Notes: generated by a model from the letters alone, not told the origin. Positions 52,537-62,706 are shown, counted from the first letter of the stretch. The stretch: 64,000 nucleotides of DNA from G963663365 sp963663365 (GCA_963663365.2 CAXXIH010000008.1:2046001-2110000), one strand, 5' to 3'. Program-made: numbers and translations.

Positions 52537-55500
52537 ATGAACAATTTACTCTCTCGATTCAGACTACGTATCATTCCGGCAATTGCCTGTGGCCTGCTCA
52601 TCATGGCCTCGGCTCAATTCTCCACAGCGGCAAACAAATATAACCGGCAGGTTAGTTTCGCTGAGGATCCAGTGTTTAAGGTGCTTGAGACAGGCGAGAC
52701 TTTTGTAAAATTGAGTTTTAATCCGGAAGAGAGCACAGAAGAACAGAGGAACGAATTTCAAACCTTTATCGCGATTCCTATGGAAGGCGATATCCAGTTA
52801 TCTATTGATGGATGGGAAATTACAGCACTAACACAAGAAGAAAATATAAAAGGCGAACTGGCGGAGCTTCCAAAAGAAGAGCATGAGAATGTATATAAAG
52901 CCTTGCGCTCACTTTTCATGTCGGAACCATTGACGTCAATACTTGGTTTTCATGATTTGCGAATTCTCCACCTGCAAATCCGCTCAAAGGGACGCATCCT
53001 TAATCCCATCGTAGAGACCCCAACCACCTGCGATGTGAAGCAGCTCATTCTTACAATTTCATGGCCCCAACCGTCATCAGCCAATCCCACACCGGAAAAA
53101 AGCAGGCTAAAAGACGGTTTCGATACATTGCGGCGTCATCTCATCCTGAATGGCGAACAGGCGGAAATGATGCGCGCCCGACCTCCCTATGAGAACGTTG
53201 AGCCGCAATGGACCGATCCGCGATGGCTTAAAATCATTGGGTATCAAAACAATGGCGCACTTTTGCACGGTCCGGGCACGGAAGTCCAATACCGGGAAAA
53301 CGTCATCCGTCTCCTAACCGAAAAACAAGGATTGTATGTATTTACCGGCAAAGAACTCAGCCGGGATGGTATCGATCTTTCTCTGATCAATCCCACACAA
53401 ATCACTCTATGGCGCAGGGGTACAAGAATCGCTCACCGCGTTTTCGACGGGGGCGACGGCCGCTTTGACCAGAAAGATACTGTCGTATTCTATGCCGAAA
53501 AATCCGAGAATCCTTATGGCCGCTTTACAACAACATGGATGACATGGGATCCGGAATTCGCTTCCGATCCACCCCAACTGCAGCAACCACCGGATGAAAA
53601 GCCGGGCGATATCCAAACCATTACATCTGTGCCTTATAGACACCGGTGGGATGAAGACCGGCGCTTGGCTCCATTGCGCTCAAAGGGGTATGGCTGGGTA
53701 TGGCAAATCAGCCAGGGCGATGGATGGGTTGTCACCAGGTTCGATACACCCCAAAAATTCTTGCCGATCGAATGGCCGGGACGTGACGAATCAAGTCCTT
53801 TGGCCGTGGGTGTCGAAGTTTGGAACAGACTTAAAAAACCAATTCAAATTACATTGCGCGCGCCGGGGATTTCCCAGCAAGCAGATATTAGCCAACGAGA
53901 AGATGAAGCCTTAGTCCTGGAGATTCCCGCGGATAGCGTTCCCGATCCGGACCGGGTTGAGCTGATTTATCCCAAAGGAGGGGGAGGAGAAGGCGATGCA
54001 CTAACCCCAAGCGAAAAGCATGGACGCGAATCCCGTCTATTCTTGAATTGGGCGGAAGTCCGCTATTTGCGCAAACTGGATCTCTCGCACGGAGGATTCC
54101 GCTTCAGACTTCCGGAGGGCACAGTTGAAGTCCGTATCCGGATTACCGGCGCTCCTGCCGATGACAAAGTCGTTCTGTGGGAAATCACCAATCAAGGAAT
54201 CATCATCGACTGGTCGGACAAATTAGAGCCCGGCCCGGAGGGAACCTTAGAGACGGTATTGATGCCGGATGACGAATCGAGCCGCTTTGAACTCGCAACG
54301 CTCGGCAAAATCCGCCATACCGAACAGAGCTGGCGTGACAATCCGTCAACATTGCTACGGAAAGAGAACCAAGCAGATGTCATCTATATCGCCTACTACA
54401 CGCTGATTGATGAAATGCAGCGGCTGGTCAAACAACGTGAAAGCCAGGGGTTGCACACTATGTTGGTGGATATCCAAGACATCTACGACGAATTTAACGC
54501 CGGAGAACCAAGCCTTGATGCTGTAAAACAATTCTTGAAATACACACAAACTCAATGGGCTTGGCCAATGCCGGAAGTCGTAGCGCTGGTTGGCGATGCG
54601 AACTGGGACCACCGCGATAACATGCAGACTTGGATTATCGACCAGGTTCCCATCTATGCACCGCATGATGATCCGGAACGGTATGCAACCGATGAGTGGC
54701 TGGGCGATTTATGGGGCACACTGGGCGAAGACCAATTACCGGATGTAATTATCGGCCGCATATCATTGGGGACACCTGAAGAGGTCCGCAATTACATCGA
54801 CAAGGTCATTCCTTTTGAAAACGAACCCGAATTCGGTTGGTGGAGAACCAGGAATCTATTTATTGCCGACGACACATTCGAAACCGACAGCCAAGATGTG
54901 TTGAACAACAGCACTCCCGTTTATATCGAACCCAAATTTGTGAATCAGATCGACAAATCGTACCAAACCAATCCCTACATGATTCACCAATTGCTACGTG
55001 AAGAAAAATTCAGTCCGGAGTGCACGTACGCGATTGTCGACGCTTTTAATGCGGGAGCATCCATTCTTCAGTACTTCGGTCACGGCGGCCTGCATTTATG
55101 GTCACACGAACGCATCTTTTTGGGTACGGACCGAGGTGTCTCTGACGTCCTTTTGCTGGATGAAGTGCAGCGGCTTCCATTTGTTATTAATTGGTCATGC
55201 CTGACCGGCCTGATGAATTACGGAAGCCCGCCATTCAATATCTGTTTAATGGAAGAACTACTGCGACGCCCCCATCGTGGTGCGATTGCCGCATGGGCGC
55301 CGACAGAAAAAGGTACAACGGAGCATCATAAAATACTTGCGCATCACCTGATGATGGCGCTCGATGATGAGAACTCGCGGCGAGTGGGAACAACAACTCA
55401 GATCGCACGCATCAATTTCAGTTTTACACGCGGATTGCGAAAGCTTGTCGATCAATATGTGCTTTTTGGCGATCCTCTGGTACGTCTGCCAATACCGGCA

Positions 55501-58071
55501 AAACGCATCGAAATCCAAACAAATCCAACTGAAATTCAATACGATCCGGCTGTAGATTCTACAGAGAACAAAAGCCTTTCCATAAAAGGGCATGCAAACG
55601 GCATGAACAAAGGCAAAGTTCTGGTTCGGATTTACGATGAAGATCAAAAAATAATCGCGGAACCCAAAGAATCATCATTGGATGATCAAGGGCAATTCTC
55701 TCTTGATCTCCGTCTCCCGGCCATCAAAATCCAATCCGGTCTGCAACCCCGGTTTCTGGTAGTCCGGGCTTATGCTTATGACAAGGATTCACAAATCGAC
55801 GCTTCCGGCGGAATTGAAGTTCCTCTTGGCTTGCCGGATATCGCGATTGAATCATTCAATATCGTGGATGCAGATTCCGATCAGGCACCAAAAGTAAGGG
55901 CGGTACTCGTGAATCAAGGAGCCGTTTCGGCATCTCCTTTTGAAGTCTGCCTAACAAAAGACGGGAAGCCGATAGAGAAAAAAACAATCGATGGCCTTGA
56001 GCCGGGAGAGTACGTTGACCTGGAAATGGATATGAAGCCCGGCAATGAACTAGACTATCTGTTTCTAACCCTCGATTATCAAAATGCCGTTCAAGAGTCC
56101 GATGAAACCAATAATAGCCATTCATTCGCGGTGCTCCCTGAATTGCACACACTGGATGGTGTTCCGGCATACTGCACTCAATCCGAGTTCAACCTAAATC
56201 CTTCTGACCCGGTAATCGGAGATCGGACGCGTGTCGAGATTCCGCTTAATGCAATCGTTGGCGAGGCATCCTCTACGATTACAGCCGCTTTTTCGGCCGG
56301 CGAGATAACTTTAAGCACACAAACCGTAGTGTTTGAAAGTCCGGGGGAAAAACGTATCGATTTCGATTGGATACCCGCCGCCACAGGCGAGATCGAATTG
56401 GCGGTTCATTTAACAAATGAAAATGCCGCCTCCAACCGTACGCAAAGCATGGAAGTTTCCGTAAATGACCGCCCGGATCTTTACTTTGTGGATAACAACA
56501 TTCAAACCATCCCGATGTTTCCGACAATCGGCAATTCATGTTATTTAAACTTTAAAATCGGCAACCGGGGCAATGTGGGAATCGACAACATTCGGATTAC
56601 CGCCAGTTTCAAGTTTGAAGGCGAAAATAGGCAACACCAGATTAAAAGTTACAGGAACAAATCGTATATACTACCGCCGACTGTAGAGTATATGGCGGCC
56701 GGTGAAATTCGAGACGTCACAATTAAATGGGACGATAAGGGTCTGCCGCCGGTGGGCAACCGGATCGTGACAGTGACGCTCGATGAGACCAATGGAATAA
56801 AAGAAGCCGACGAAAGCAACAACAAACTAACGAAAACTATTTTCTTCCAGGGATTACCTGATTTGGTTGTTGACCTTTGGAACGACCATGGTTTTGTCGA
56901 TCCGCCGCAAAGCATTATGAATTGGGGCGATGAAATAAAATTGTGGGGCCGCGTCTCCAACAAAGGCGGCGGCCCGGGTGAGCGTGTACGTCTTTCCTTC
57001 TTAGTAAATGAAAATGAGTACCCGAGATTCTTCGACTCGATTGCCAGTAACCGAAAAGAAGAAACGCAAGTCGCGATTCCCGTGGTCGAAGGACACAATA
57101 GTTTCTCTATTGAAGTTGACCGTTACGATTTGATTTCCGAGCAAAATGAAAGGGCATATCGTACAGGACAGAAAGGCAACAACGCCGCCAAGCCAATTTC
57201 ATTTGACTTGACGCTGATTATGCCCGAAGGGAAACAGGAAAACGGCGCCATCGTTTATTACGCGACATCCCCCGAAGACTTTTTGGCGGGGATCGGTCCG
57301 CTGGTAACACCTCGACCAAGCAATGGGATCACTCTAAAACCCAAGGCCCTTTACAGCATAACCGAAGGCTTGCAGCCCGAGCATGTCACAAATCCCGACG
57401 CGTGGGGGCAGGACCGGCGTTTGCAGCGTTGGTATCACGATACGCTGTTCAGTTGCTTCCGGATTCCCGAGAATGCAGGCGAATTACCCGACCTCCCCTT
57501 CCGGGCTTACGTACCGAATGGAACGTATCAATTCAATTTAATCGCATTCTGTTATACAGAAAACGCAAGCGCAGAGATTAAGCTTCCGGGGATGGACACA
57601 TTCCAATTGTTTACAATTCCCGAAACAAGTAACAAAAAACAGTTCATCCCGATTGGGCCAATAACCACTAAAAACGGCGTTTTCGAATTCACGGTGCGAC
57701 AAGGCAGCGGTGGAGGCGATTTGGGTATCTACGGATTTATGTTGGAATCTCTGGATCATGATGTTCCGCATTCCATAACTCATCTCTCGCCACTCTATCC
57801 TCTCCCTGCAGATAAGCCTCAAAATGTCAAAGTCCAATGGCTGGGCCGTACGCTGGAAGGTGCTCATATAAGAATGCGAGGCCGTTTCTGGACGGGCACG
57901 GGAAAAGATGCCGTGCCGGGTGAATGGACACAGCCCCAAACCGGAGAATCGGGGGAATTGATCCTAAAAGGCACAGGCAATTACATTCAATGGCAAGCAG
58001 ATCTCATTCTCGACGAGCCTCAGGCAAGGCCTCCAATATTGAATAAGGTCACTATTTATGCAGAATCCTAG
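52537..58071 (+). CDS. Giant secreted C25 (gingipain-like) peptidase with CARDB domains
   Basis: A 1844-residue protein. I chose ATG 52537, with AAGGG five bases before it and a signal peptide (IIPAIACGLLIMASAQFSTAA); a GTG at 52429 would hide the signal. Residues about 610-985 are a peptidase C25 domain with catalytic His849 (YFGHGG) and Cys888 (NWSCLTG), 39 residues apart. Three CARDB-type beta-sandwiches follow (about 1099-1200, 1312-1430 and 1441-1550), each opening with PDL or PDI and containing ESDETNN or EADESNN. The C-terminal 280 residues are probably beta-rich. No Por-type C-terminal sorting signal is evident. It is probably an extracellular or cell-surface cysteine protease. Confidence 0.88.
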   Translation: MNNLLSRFRLRIIPAIACGLLIMASAQFSTAANKYNRQVSFAEDPVFKVLETGETFVKLSFNPEESTEEQRNEFQTFIAIPMEGDIQLSIDGWEITALTQEENIKGELAELPKEEHENVYKALRSLFMSEPLTSILGFHDLRILHLQIRSKGRILNPIVETPTTCDVKQLILTISWPQPSSANPTPEKSRLKDGFDTLRRHLILNGEQAEMMRARPPYENVEPQWTDPRWLKIIGYQNNGALLHGPGTEVQYRENVIRLLTEKQGLYVFTGKELSRDGIDLSLINPTQITLWRRGTRIAHRVFDGGDGRFDQKDTVVFYAEKSENPYGRFTTTWMTWDPEFASDPPQLQQPPDEKPGDIQTITSVPYRHRWDEDRRLAPLRSKGYGWVWQISQGDGWVVTRFDTPQKFLPIEWPGRDESSPLAVGVEVWNRLKKPIQITLRAPGISQQADISQREDEALVLEIPADSVPDPDRVELIYPKGGGGEGDALTPSEKHGRESRLFLNWAEVRYLRKLDLSHGGFRFRLPEGTVEVRIRITGAPADDKVVLWEITNQGIIIDWSDKLEPGPEGTLETVLMPDDESSRFELATLGKIRHTEQSWRDNPSTLLRKENQADVIYIAYYTLIDEMQRLVKQRESQGLHTMLVDIQDIYDEFNAGEPSLDAVKQFLKYTQTQWAWPMPEVVALVGDANWDHRDNMQTWIIDQVPIYAPHDDPERYATDEWLGDLWGTLGEDQLPDVIIGRISLGTPEEVRNYIDKVIPFENEPEFGWWRTRNLFIADDTFETDSQDVLNNSTPVYIEPKFVNQIDKSYQTNPYMIHQLLREEKFSPECTYAIVDAFNAGASILQYFGHGGLHLWSHERIFLGTDRGVSDVLLLDEVQRLPFVINWSCLTGLMNYGSPPFNICLMEELLRRPHRGAIAAWAPTEKGTTEHHKILAHHLMMALDDENSRRVGTTTQIARINFSFTRGLRKLVDQYVLFGDPLVRLPIPAKRIEIQTNPTEIQYDPAVDSTENKSLSIKGHANGMNKGKVLVRIYDEDQKIIAEPKESSLDDQGQFSLDLRLPAIKIQSGLQPRFLVVRAYAYDKDSQIDASGGIEVPLGLPDIAIESFNIVDADSDQAPKVRAVLVNQGAVSASPFEVCLTKDGKPIEKKTIDGLEPGEYVDLEMDMKPGNELDYLFLTLDYQNAVQESDETNNSHSFAVLPELHTLDGVPAYCTQSEFNLNPSDPVIGDRTRVEIPLNAIVGEASSTITAAFSAGEITLSTQTVVFESPGEKRIDFDWIPAATGEIELAVHLTNENAASNRTQSMEVSVNDRPDLYFVDNNIQTIPMFPTIGNSCYLNFKIGNRGNVGIDNIRITASFKFEGENRQHQIKSYRNKSYILPPTVEYMAAGEIRDVTIKWDDKGLPPVGNRIVTVTLDETNGIKEADESNNKLTKTIFFQGLPDLVVDLWNDHGFVDPPQSIMNWGDEIKLWGRVSNKGGGPGERVRLSFLVNENEYPRFFDSIASNRKEETQVAIPVVEGHNSFSIEVDRYDLISEQNERAYRTGQKGNNAAKPISFDLTLIMPEGKQENGAIVYYATSPEDFLAGIGPLVTPRPSNGITLKPKALYSITEGLQPEHVTNPDAWGQDRRLQRWYHDTLFSCFRIPENAGELPDLPFRAYVPNGTYQFNLIAFCYTENASAEIKLPGMDTFQLFTIPETSNKKQFIPIGPITTKNGVFEFTVRQGSGGGDLGIYGFMLESLDHDVPHSITHLSPLYPLPADKPQNVKVQWLGRTLEGAHIRMRGRFWTGTGKDAVPGEWTQPQTGESGELILKGTGNYIQWQADLILDEPQARPPILNKVTIYAES

Positions 58072-58107
58072 ATAGACTTGAGGCTTCGATTGGAATACGA
58101 TGCGGCA

Positions 58108-60228
58108 ATGCTTTCTATAGACTGCGACTATTTTTACATAACAAACAGAAAACGATTGCTGTTGCAAATGGTTTTTCTGTTTTTGTTTCTTTTAAGCGTT
58201 GGCTTTGCCGCCGCTCATCCATTGGGCAACTATACAACCAATAATAGTGCCACTCTGGAACTGATGGGTAATAAACTAATTCTCCACGCATTGGTCGATT
58301 TCGCAGAAATCCCATCATTTGAGCATTTTGAGGCAATCGATACCAATAAGGATTTAACCGTCACTTCCGAGGAATTGAAGCTTTATTTGGATCCCCTCGT
58401 TTCCAATATCATCAAAGGGTATCGGCTTACCATAAATGACAAGTCGATACAACAACGTTTCTTGGGATACATCCCCCGGCTCTCAAGCGGCGTGGCGAGG
58501 GTCAGTTGCATTCAGGTACTTATGCACCTGGAAGCAGACCTGCCGGAGGGACAGGATAACTACAACATCCAATTCGAAAATGCCGTATATACGGACCGGC
58601 GCGGAATGAGCGAAATCCGCATCATAAACGCGCCAAAGATCGACATTGTCAAAATTGAACCTGCCTTCCAGCCGGATGGCAAGCCAATCGAAACGGTTGT
58701 TGACCGGACAGGCTCTTTTTGGTTGTTTGGGACGAGGGCGATCTCATTTCAGGCGCGTCCCAATCCATCTGCAACCGGTTCCTATTCACCTATACCCCAA
58801 GGATTTGAAGGTATTGACGTCTTTTTATTCGTTAGCCTGGTTCCTCAACAGATACTAGAACCTAATGAAGAAGGCGAATACAAGATCATTCATGTGCGGC
58901 TGGCTCAAGATTCTGTTGGTGGACGTTCAGTCGGAACATTGCAGCCGCGCGCCCTGACCGGTCTCCCGGTTATTCCCGAAAACATGATGGGAAAGGCCAA
59001 AGACGACCTTGAAATCGGACCTGAAATGACAACGACACCGGCAATGACCGGGTCTCCACAAGGGCGGCCTGAATTCGATCAAAAAGCCGGCGAAGCAGAG
59101 AAGAAGTTTGCTGAACTGATTTATACGGAAAACCTGAGTCTCGGCACTCTGATCGGACTTATCTTTGCATCCATGCTTTACGGCGCTGCACACGCGCTCT
59201 CACCGGGGCATGGCAAAACCGTTGTGGCTGCCTATTTGGTTGGCACCCAAGGAAAGCTCATGAAGGGGCTAATGCAGGCCATCTACCTGGGCATCATTGT
59301 GACCATCAGCCATGTATTCATGGTGCTGGCTTTGGGGCTAATTACATTGTATTTAACGGCAGGAGTTCTCTCTGATAACGTCACGATCGCCTTGCAGGTT
59401 CTTAGCGGTCTGCTGGTGATTTCAATTGGCGTTCCTATGATTATTCGCCGTGCGAAAGTCTATTTGCGCGTGAAATACGCGGGGGCGGCGGGAGTGTTGA
59501 GTCCAATGCCTTTGGGGCATAGCCACGATCACGAACATCCTCACGATCACGAACATCCTCACGATCACGAACATCCTCACGATCACGGCCATCCTCACGA
59601 CCACGACCATCCTCACGATCACGACCATCCTCACGATCACGACCATCCTCACGATCACGACCATCCTCACGATCACGACCATCCTCACGATCACGACCAT
59701 CCTCACGATCACGACCATCCTCACGATCACGACCATCCTCACGATCACGACCATCCTCACGATCACGACCATAAACATCATTCTCACGACCACGATGACG
59801 GGCTTTTGCACCACCATCACCACGGCCCGGGAGGCCACACTCATGAGATGCCGGCAGATGCGAGTTGGTGGGATTTGCTTGTGCTTGGTGTAACTGGAGG
59901 GATTGTTCCCTGCCTGGGCGCGATTTTGGTTTTTCTGATTGGTGTGGGTTATGGGCGCGCGGCTTTGGGTGTGATGTTAATCGTTTCATTCAGCATCGGC
60001 CTTGCGGCTGTGCTAATTGCGATCGGAATTACTATGGTTCTATCCAAGCAAATCCTAGACATGGTCTTTGGATGGTTTGAGAAACGTTTCGGCACCGGTA
60101 AAGGATCCGCTCGTTCATTCTTCCAGTTCGGAATGCCCATTGTTGCTGCGGCGTTAGTCACATTGCTCGGTATAGGCATATGTATCCGTGCATTGATCCA
60201 GGGCGGCATTATTGTAATCAATATCTGA
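58108..60228 (+). CDS. RcnA/NicO-type nickel/cobalt exporter with EF-hand domain and His-rich repeat
   Basis: About 706 residues; ATG 58108 or 58168 are both possible, and the signal anchor is LLLQMVFLFLFLLSVGFAAAHP. The N-terminal extracytoplasmic part (to about 330) has one EF-hand loop beginning at Asp78 (DTNKDLTVTSEE). From about 337 the RcnA/NicO membrane domain starts with the hallmark AAHALSPGHGKTVVAAYLVG. A cytoplasmic or periplasmic loop (about 472-575) is a histidine-rich array of HPHDHx units, then GGIVPCLGAILVFLIGVGYG begins the second half. His-rich loops in this family bind metal and supply it to the exporter. It follows the C25 peptidase by about 36 bases. Confidence 0.9.
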   Translation: MLSIDCDYFYITNRKRLLLQMVFLFLFLLSVGFAAAHPLGNYTTNNSATLELMGNKLILHALVDFAEIPSFEHFEAIDTNKDLTVTSEELKLYLDPLVSNIIKGYRLTINDKSIQQRFLGYIPRLSSGVARVSCIQVLMHLEADLPEGQDNYNIQFENAVYTDRRGMSEIRIINAPKIDIVKIEPAFQPDGKPIETVVDRTGSFWLFGTRAISFQARPNPSATGSYSPIPQGFEGIDVFLFVSLVPQQILEPNEEGEYKIIHVRLAQDSVGGRSVGTLQPRALTGLPVIPENMMGKAKDDLEIGPEMTTTPAMTGSPQGRPEFDQKAGEAEKKFAELIYTENLSLGTLIGLIFASMLYGAAHALSPGHGKTVVAAYLVGTQGKLMKGLMQAIYLGIIVTISHVFMVLALGLITLYLTAGVLSDNVTIALQVLSGLLVISIGVPMIIRRAKVYLRVKYAGAAGVLSPMPLGHSHDHEHPHDHEHPHDHEHPHDHGHPHDHDHPHDHDHPHDHDHPHDHDHPHDHDHPHDHDHPHDHDHPHDHDHPHDHDHPHDHDHKHHSHDHDDGLLHHHHHGPGGHTHEMPADASWWDLLVLGVTGGIVPCLGAILVFLIGVGYGRAALGVMLIVSFSIGLAAVLIAIGITMVLSKQILDMVFGWFEKRFGTGKGSARSFFQFGMPIVAAALVTLLGIGICIRALIQGGIIVINI
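59536..59769 (+). repeat. 18-bp tandem repeat encoding HPHDHx, 13 units
   Basis: Thirteen copies of an 18-base unit (CATCCTCACGATCACGAN, with drift) inside the exporter gene. Reverse-strand frames across it (DREDGR and VIVRMV repeats) are artefacts. The near identity of the last ten units suggests recent expansion by slippage. Confidence 0.95.
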
Positions 60229-60305
60229 GACGACATCCGCGCCAAGCGTGGAACACCCGACAATCGCTTCTGCGTTCGATAAAATAGGATCAGGATCTCA
60301 CACCG

Positions 60306-60743
60306 ATGCAGAAGAACCGCAATTTCCCGGATCAGGTTCAACAAAGTCAAAAGCGCTTTGACTTGTCACATTTGTTGGTGATTTCCGGATTGGCCACATT
60401 ATTCGGCTTGACTGTTGGGATTGCATTGGGCCTCGCAATTGATAGGGCCACATATAGTTTCGGGCAGAGAGAGCTCAACCGTCTTGCCTTGGCTGTATCG
60501 AGCTATAATTTGGATGCGGGAATTTACAAACAAGCGGATCCACCAGCCAAGTTTTCTTTACTCACAACACCAATTGTCTATTTGAATGGTCTTCCGTCGC
60601 TGGCTGACAGCGACTGGTTACGGGTTCATGACTTGCCGACGGCAGGCGTTATCCTCAGTAATGCGACGGCCACACCTTCAAGCCTGGCATTCGATTGCGG
60701 TTGTGAGGAACCGGAAACAGAAGAAGACAAGGAAATGTTATAA
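60306..60743 (+). CDS. Small membrane protein sharing the pseudopilin signature
   Basis: A 145-residue protein. A transmembrane helix lies at about residues 22-46 (LLVISGLATLFGLTVGIALGLAI), but there is no prepilin cleavage motif and no Glu +5. The extracytoplasmic part (ELNRLALAVSSYNLDAGIYKQ, then LTTPIVYLNGLP) aligns with the soluble domains of the pilin-like proteins of this window, yet the SNG-x-x-S-x-GDI end is absent. The C-terminus is acidic with a CGC motif (DCGCEEPETEEDKE). I see it as a pilin-derived membrane protein. It is downstream of the metal exporter by 77 bases and may share its transcript. Confidence 0.65.
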   Translation: MQKNRNFPDQVQQSQKRFDLSHLLVISGLATLFGLTVGIALGLAIDRATYSFGQRELNRLALAVSSYNLDAGIYKQADPPAKFSLLTTPIVYLNGLPSLADSDWLRVHDLPTAGVILSNATATPSSLAFDCGCEEPETEEDKEML

Positions 60744-60772
60744 GGACTTAGGTTGTGTTCGCTCAGAATCCC

Positions 60773-61771
60773 CTAGCCAATAATGGCGCCGGACCATCCA
60801 TCCGGAGTAAGATCGCGGGCATTACAGGATTGCCCATATCGCTTACACATCAATTCTTCCATCTCGGCAAGAACATCGCGGTAAGCAAAAGGCCGTAAAA
60901 AGTTGACTGTTCCAAGTGAAACCGCCGCTGCACCTGCAAGAAGGAACTCCAGGGCATCACGGCCATTGGTGATTCCTCCCATGCCAATGATATCCACATC
61001 ATTCCGCCCGGCTTTAACAAGAGCGCGATGGACCAGATGGACGGCACGAAGGGCAAGCGGCTTAATGGCCGGACCGGAGAGCCCCCCATAGGTTTTGGCC
61101 AAGACCGGTTTGCGCTTTTCAAGGTCAATAGCCATGCCCGGATAGGTATTCACCAGCGAGAGCCCCTGCGCACCGGCCTCAACAACAGCGAGGGCTATCT
61201 CGGCCAAATTGGCAACCATTGGGGCAAGTTTGACAAAAATCGGATGATTCCCCGCCGCCTCGACCGAGGCTTTGGTGACCTGGGCAGCCGCTTCTGCTGT
61301 GACACCAAACTCAAGCCCGCCGCATGTTAAATTCGGACAAGAAATATTTAATTCGATAGCATCCCAAGCCTCGGGCGCCTTTTCGTTGAGGTAAGCAATG
61401 ATTCGCTGGTATTCGTCAATTGAAGTTCCGCATACGTTGATAAATAGTGTGCACGGTTTGGGCTGAAGCTGAGGAAGCACTTCTTCAACCATGGCCACTG
61501 TACCAACACCTTCCAGACCAATGGCGTTCAGTAATCCTGCGGCAGTCTCCGCAATACGCGGTGTATTGTTTCCGCGGCGCGGCTCCCAAAAAATTCCTTT
61601 CAGAGAAATACCGCCGACTTGCTCCAAACTCATACCCTTAAAACACGGCGCAATTTCACTTCCATAGCCAAAAGTCCCGGATGCAAGAACGATGGGATTG
61701 CGCATCGTTAAACCACAAACCGACGTTTTGAAATCCACTTGAGGATTTGTGTCTGCCGGATTCGAGCTCAT
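60773..61771 (-). CDS. pyrD: Dihydroorotate dehydrogenase, class 1B catalytic subunit
   Basis: A 332-residue FMN-binding barrel. It oxidises dihydroorotate to orotate in pyrimidine synthesis. The catalytic Cys145 lies in LNISCPNLTCGG, the mark of the class 1B enzyme. FMN-binding motifs (MGGITNGRDALEFLLAGAAAVSLGTVNF) are intact, and LASGTFGYG is the usual N-terminal motif. Class 1B works with PyrK, which is encoded just upstream; the start overlaps the pyrK stop as ATGA, so the two are coupled. The N-terminus may begin at a later Met, but ATG 61771 fits the overlap. Confidence 0.95.
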   Translation of the reverse strand: MSSNPADTNPQVDFKTSVCGLTMRNPIVLASGTFGYGSEIAPCFKGMSLEQVGGISLKGIFWEPRRGNNTPRIAETAAGLLNAIGLEGVGTVAMVEEVLPQLQPKPCTLFINVCGTSIDEYQRIIAYLNEKAPEAWDAIELNISCPNLTCGGLEFGVTAEAAAQVTKASVEAAGNHPIFVKLAPMVANLAEIALAVVEAGAQGLSLVNTYPGMAIDLEKRKPVLAKTYGGLSGPAIKPLALRAVHLVHRALVKAGRNDVDIIGMGGITNGRDALEFLLAGAAAVSLGTVNFLRPFAYRDVLAEMEELMCKRYGQSCNARDLTPDGWSGAIIG

Positions 61772-62706
61772 TCAATACTCCCATCCCAATCGATTCGTTT
61801 TGCATCGATGACCGCGCCATGGCGGCATGAGGTAATGTTGCAATGCTCTCGTGTTTTCGTATCTGTGGTCGTCCAACCGGGGACAACACATGACCGGCAT
61901 ACACCAAAACCGCATCCCATCATTTCTTCCAGTAATACTGTGCAATCGAACTTATACGCCTCAGCCCATTTGGCCAAAGCCTTCAACATCGCCCACGGCC
62001 CACAGCCAATGAGGAGATAATCATCATGGTTGTCGCCATCAAACCGCTCAAAGCATCCATGGCACAATTTATATTGGTTATTTAGAAGGTCGATTACGGT
62101 TCCATGATGGCCGCTTTCGCCGGAAATGCTCGCTAAATATGTCTTGCAGCGGAAACGCTCCATTTCGTCCGCCAAACGCGTTCGATTCCCAAGCCGAAAA
62201 ACAAGGTCTTCCATTTTGCCTACACCGTAGGCCATCGTGCATCGAATGCCGACATGGTTGGCCAGCTCGGCAAATGCATCAAACGGCGCAACTCCGATTC
62301 CACCGGCCACGAGCACAAAATGCTTCTTTCCCAAAGAAGAAGATTCCATTCCCTGTCCAAGAGGGCCGATCAAGCGGAGCTGATCTCCGGGACGGGCGGA
62401 ACCGATGGTATATGTCCCCGGGCCGATCCGATCCAATAAGATCGAAATCCCCGAACGGCCCGGCAACCAACGATGAATTGAAAATGGCCGGTTTAACAAT
62501 GGATAGTGCCACCCGGGAGTCGGACACTTGGTCTCCGTGTGCGGAGGAATCCAAGGCATAACCTGCACAAATTGCCCGGGCACCATACATTTGCCGATTT
62601 CCGGACATTCTACATCGATGCGGACAAAACGTCCGTCATCATCAACAGCCACAATGGGATACCAGCCATCGACGGCTGGTTGAAGAACTTCGGGATCGTT
62701 AAGCAT
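61768..62706 (-). CDS. pyrK: Dihydroorotate dehydrogenase electron-transfer subunit
   Basis: A 312-residue FAD and [2Fe-2S] protein that passes electrons from PyrD to NAD+. The FAD site motif is PLLNRPFSIH. The NAD-binding part has LVAGGIGVAPFDAFAELANH. The iron-sulfur cysteines are C-x4-C-x2-C (MGCGFGVCRSC) plus a fourth Cys near TREHC. Its ATG lies in the last eight bases of the upstream membrane-protein gene, and its stop overlaps pyrD, so the three genes form one tightly packed operon. PyrK is longer here than the usual 260 residues, with a short extra N-terminal stretch. Confidence 0.95.
   Translation of the reverse strand: MLNDPEVLQPAVDGWYPIVAVDDDGRFVRIDVECPEIGKCMVPGQFVQVMPWIPPHTETKCPTPGWHYPLLNRPFSIHRWLPGRSGISILLDRIGPGTYTIGSARPGDQLRLIGPLGQGMESSSLGKKHFVLVAGGIGVAPFDAFAELANHVGIRCTMAYGVGKMEDLVFRLGNRTRLADEMERFRCKTYLASISGESGHHGTVIDLLNNQYKLCHGCFERFDGDNHDDYLLIGCGPWAMLKALAKWAEAYKFDCTVLLEEMMGCGFGVCRSCVVPGWTTTDTKTREHCNITSCRHGAVIDAKRIDWDGSIE

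Noticed and set aside
59536..59769. CRISPR-like array
   Set aside because: The units are contiguous without spacers and are in frame as HPHDHx codons, so it is a coding tandem repeat.
59422..59989. Two minus-strand frames with VIVRMV and DREDGR repeats
   Set aside because: Both are reverse readings of the 18-bp tandem repeat inside the metal-exporter gene.
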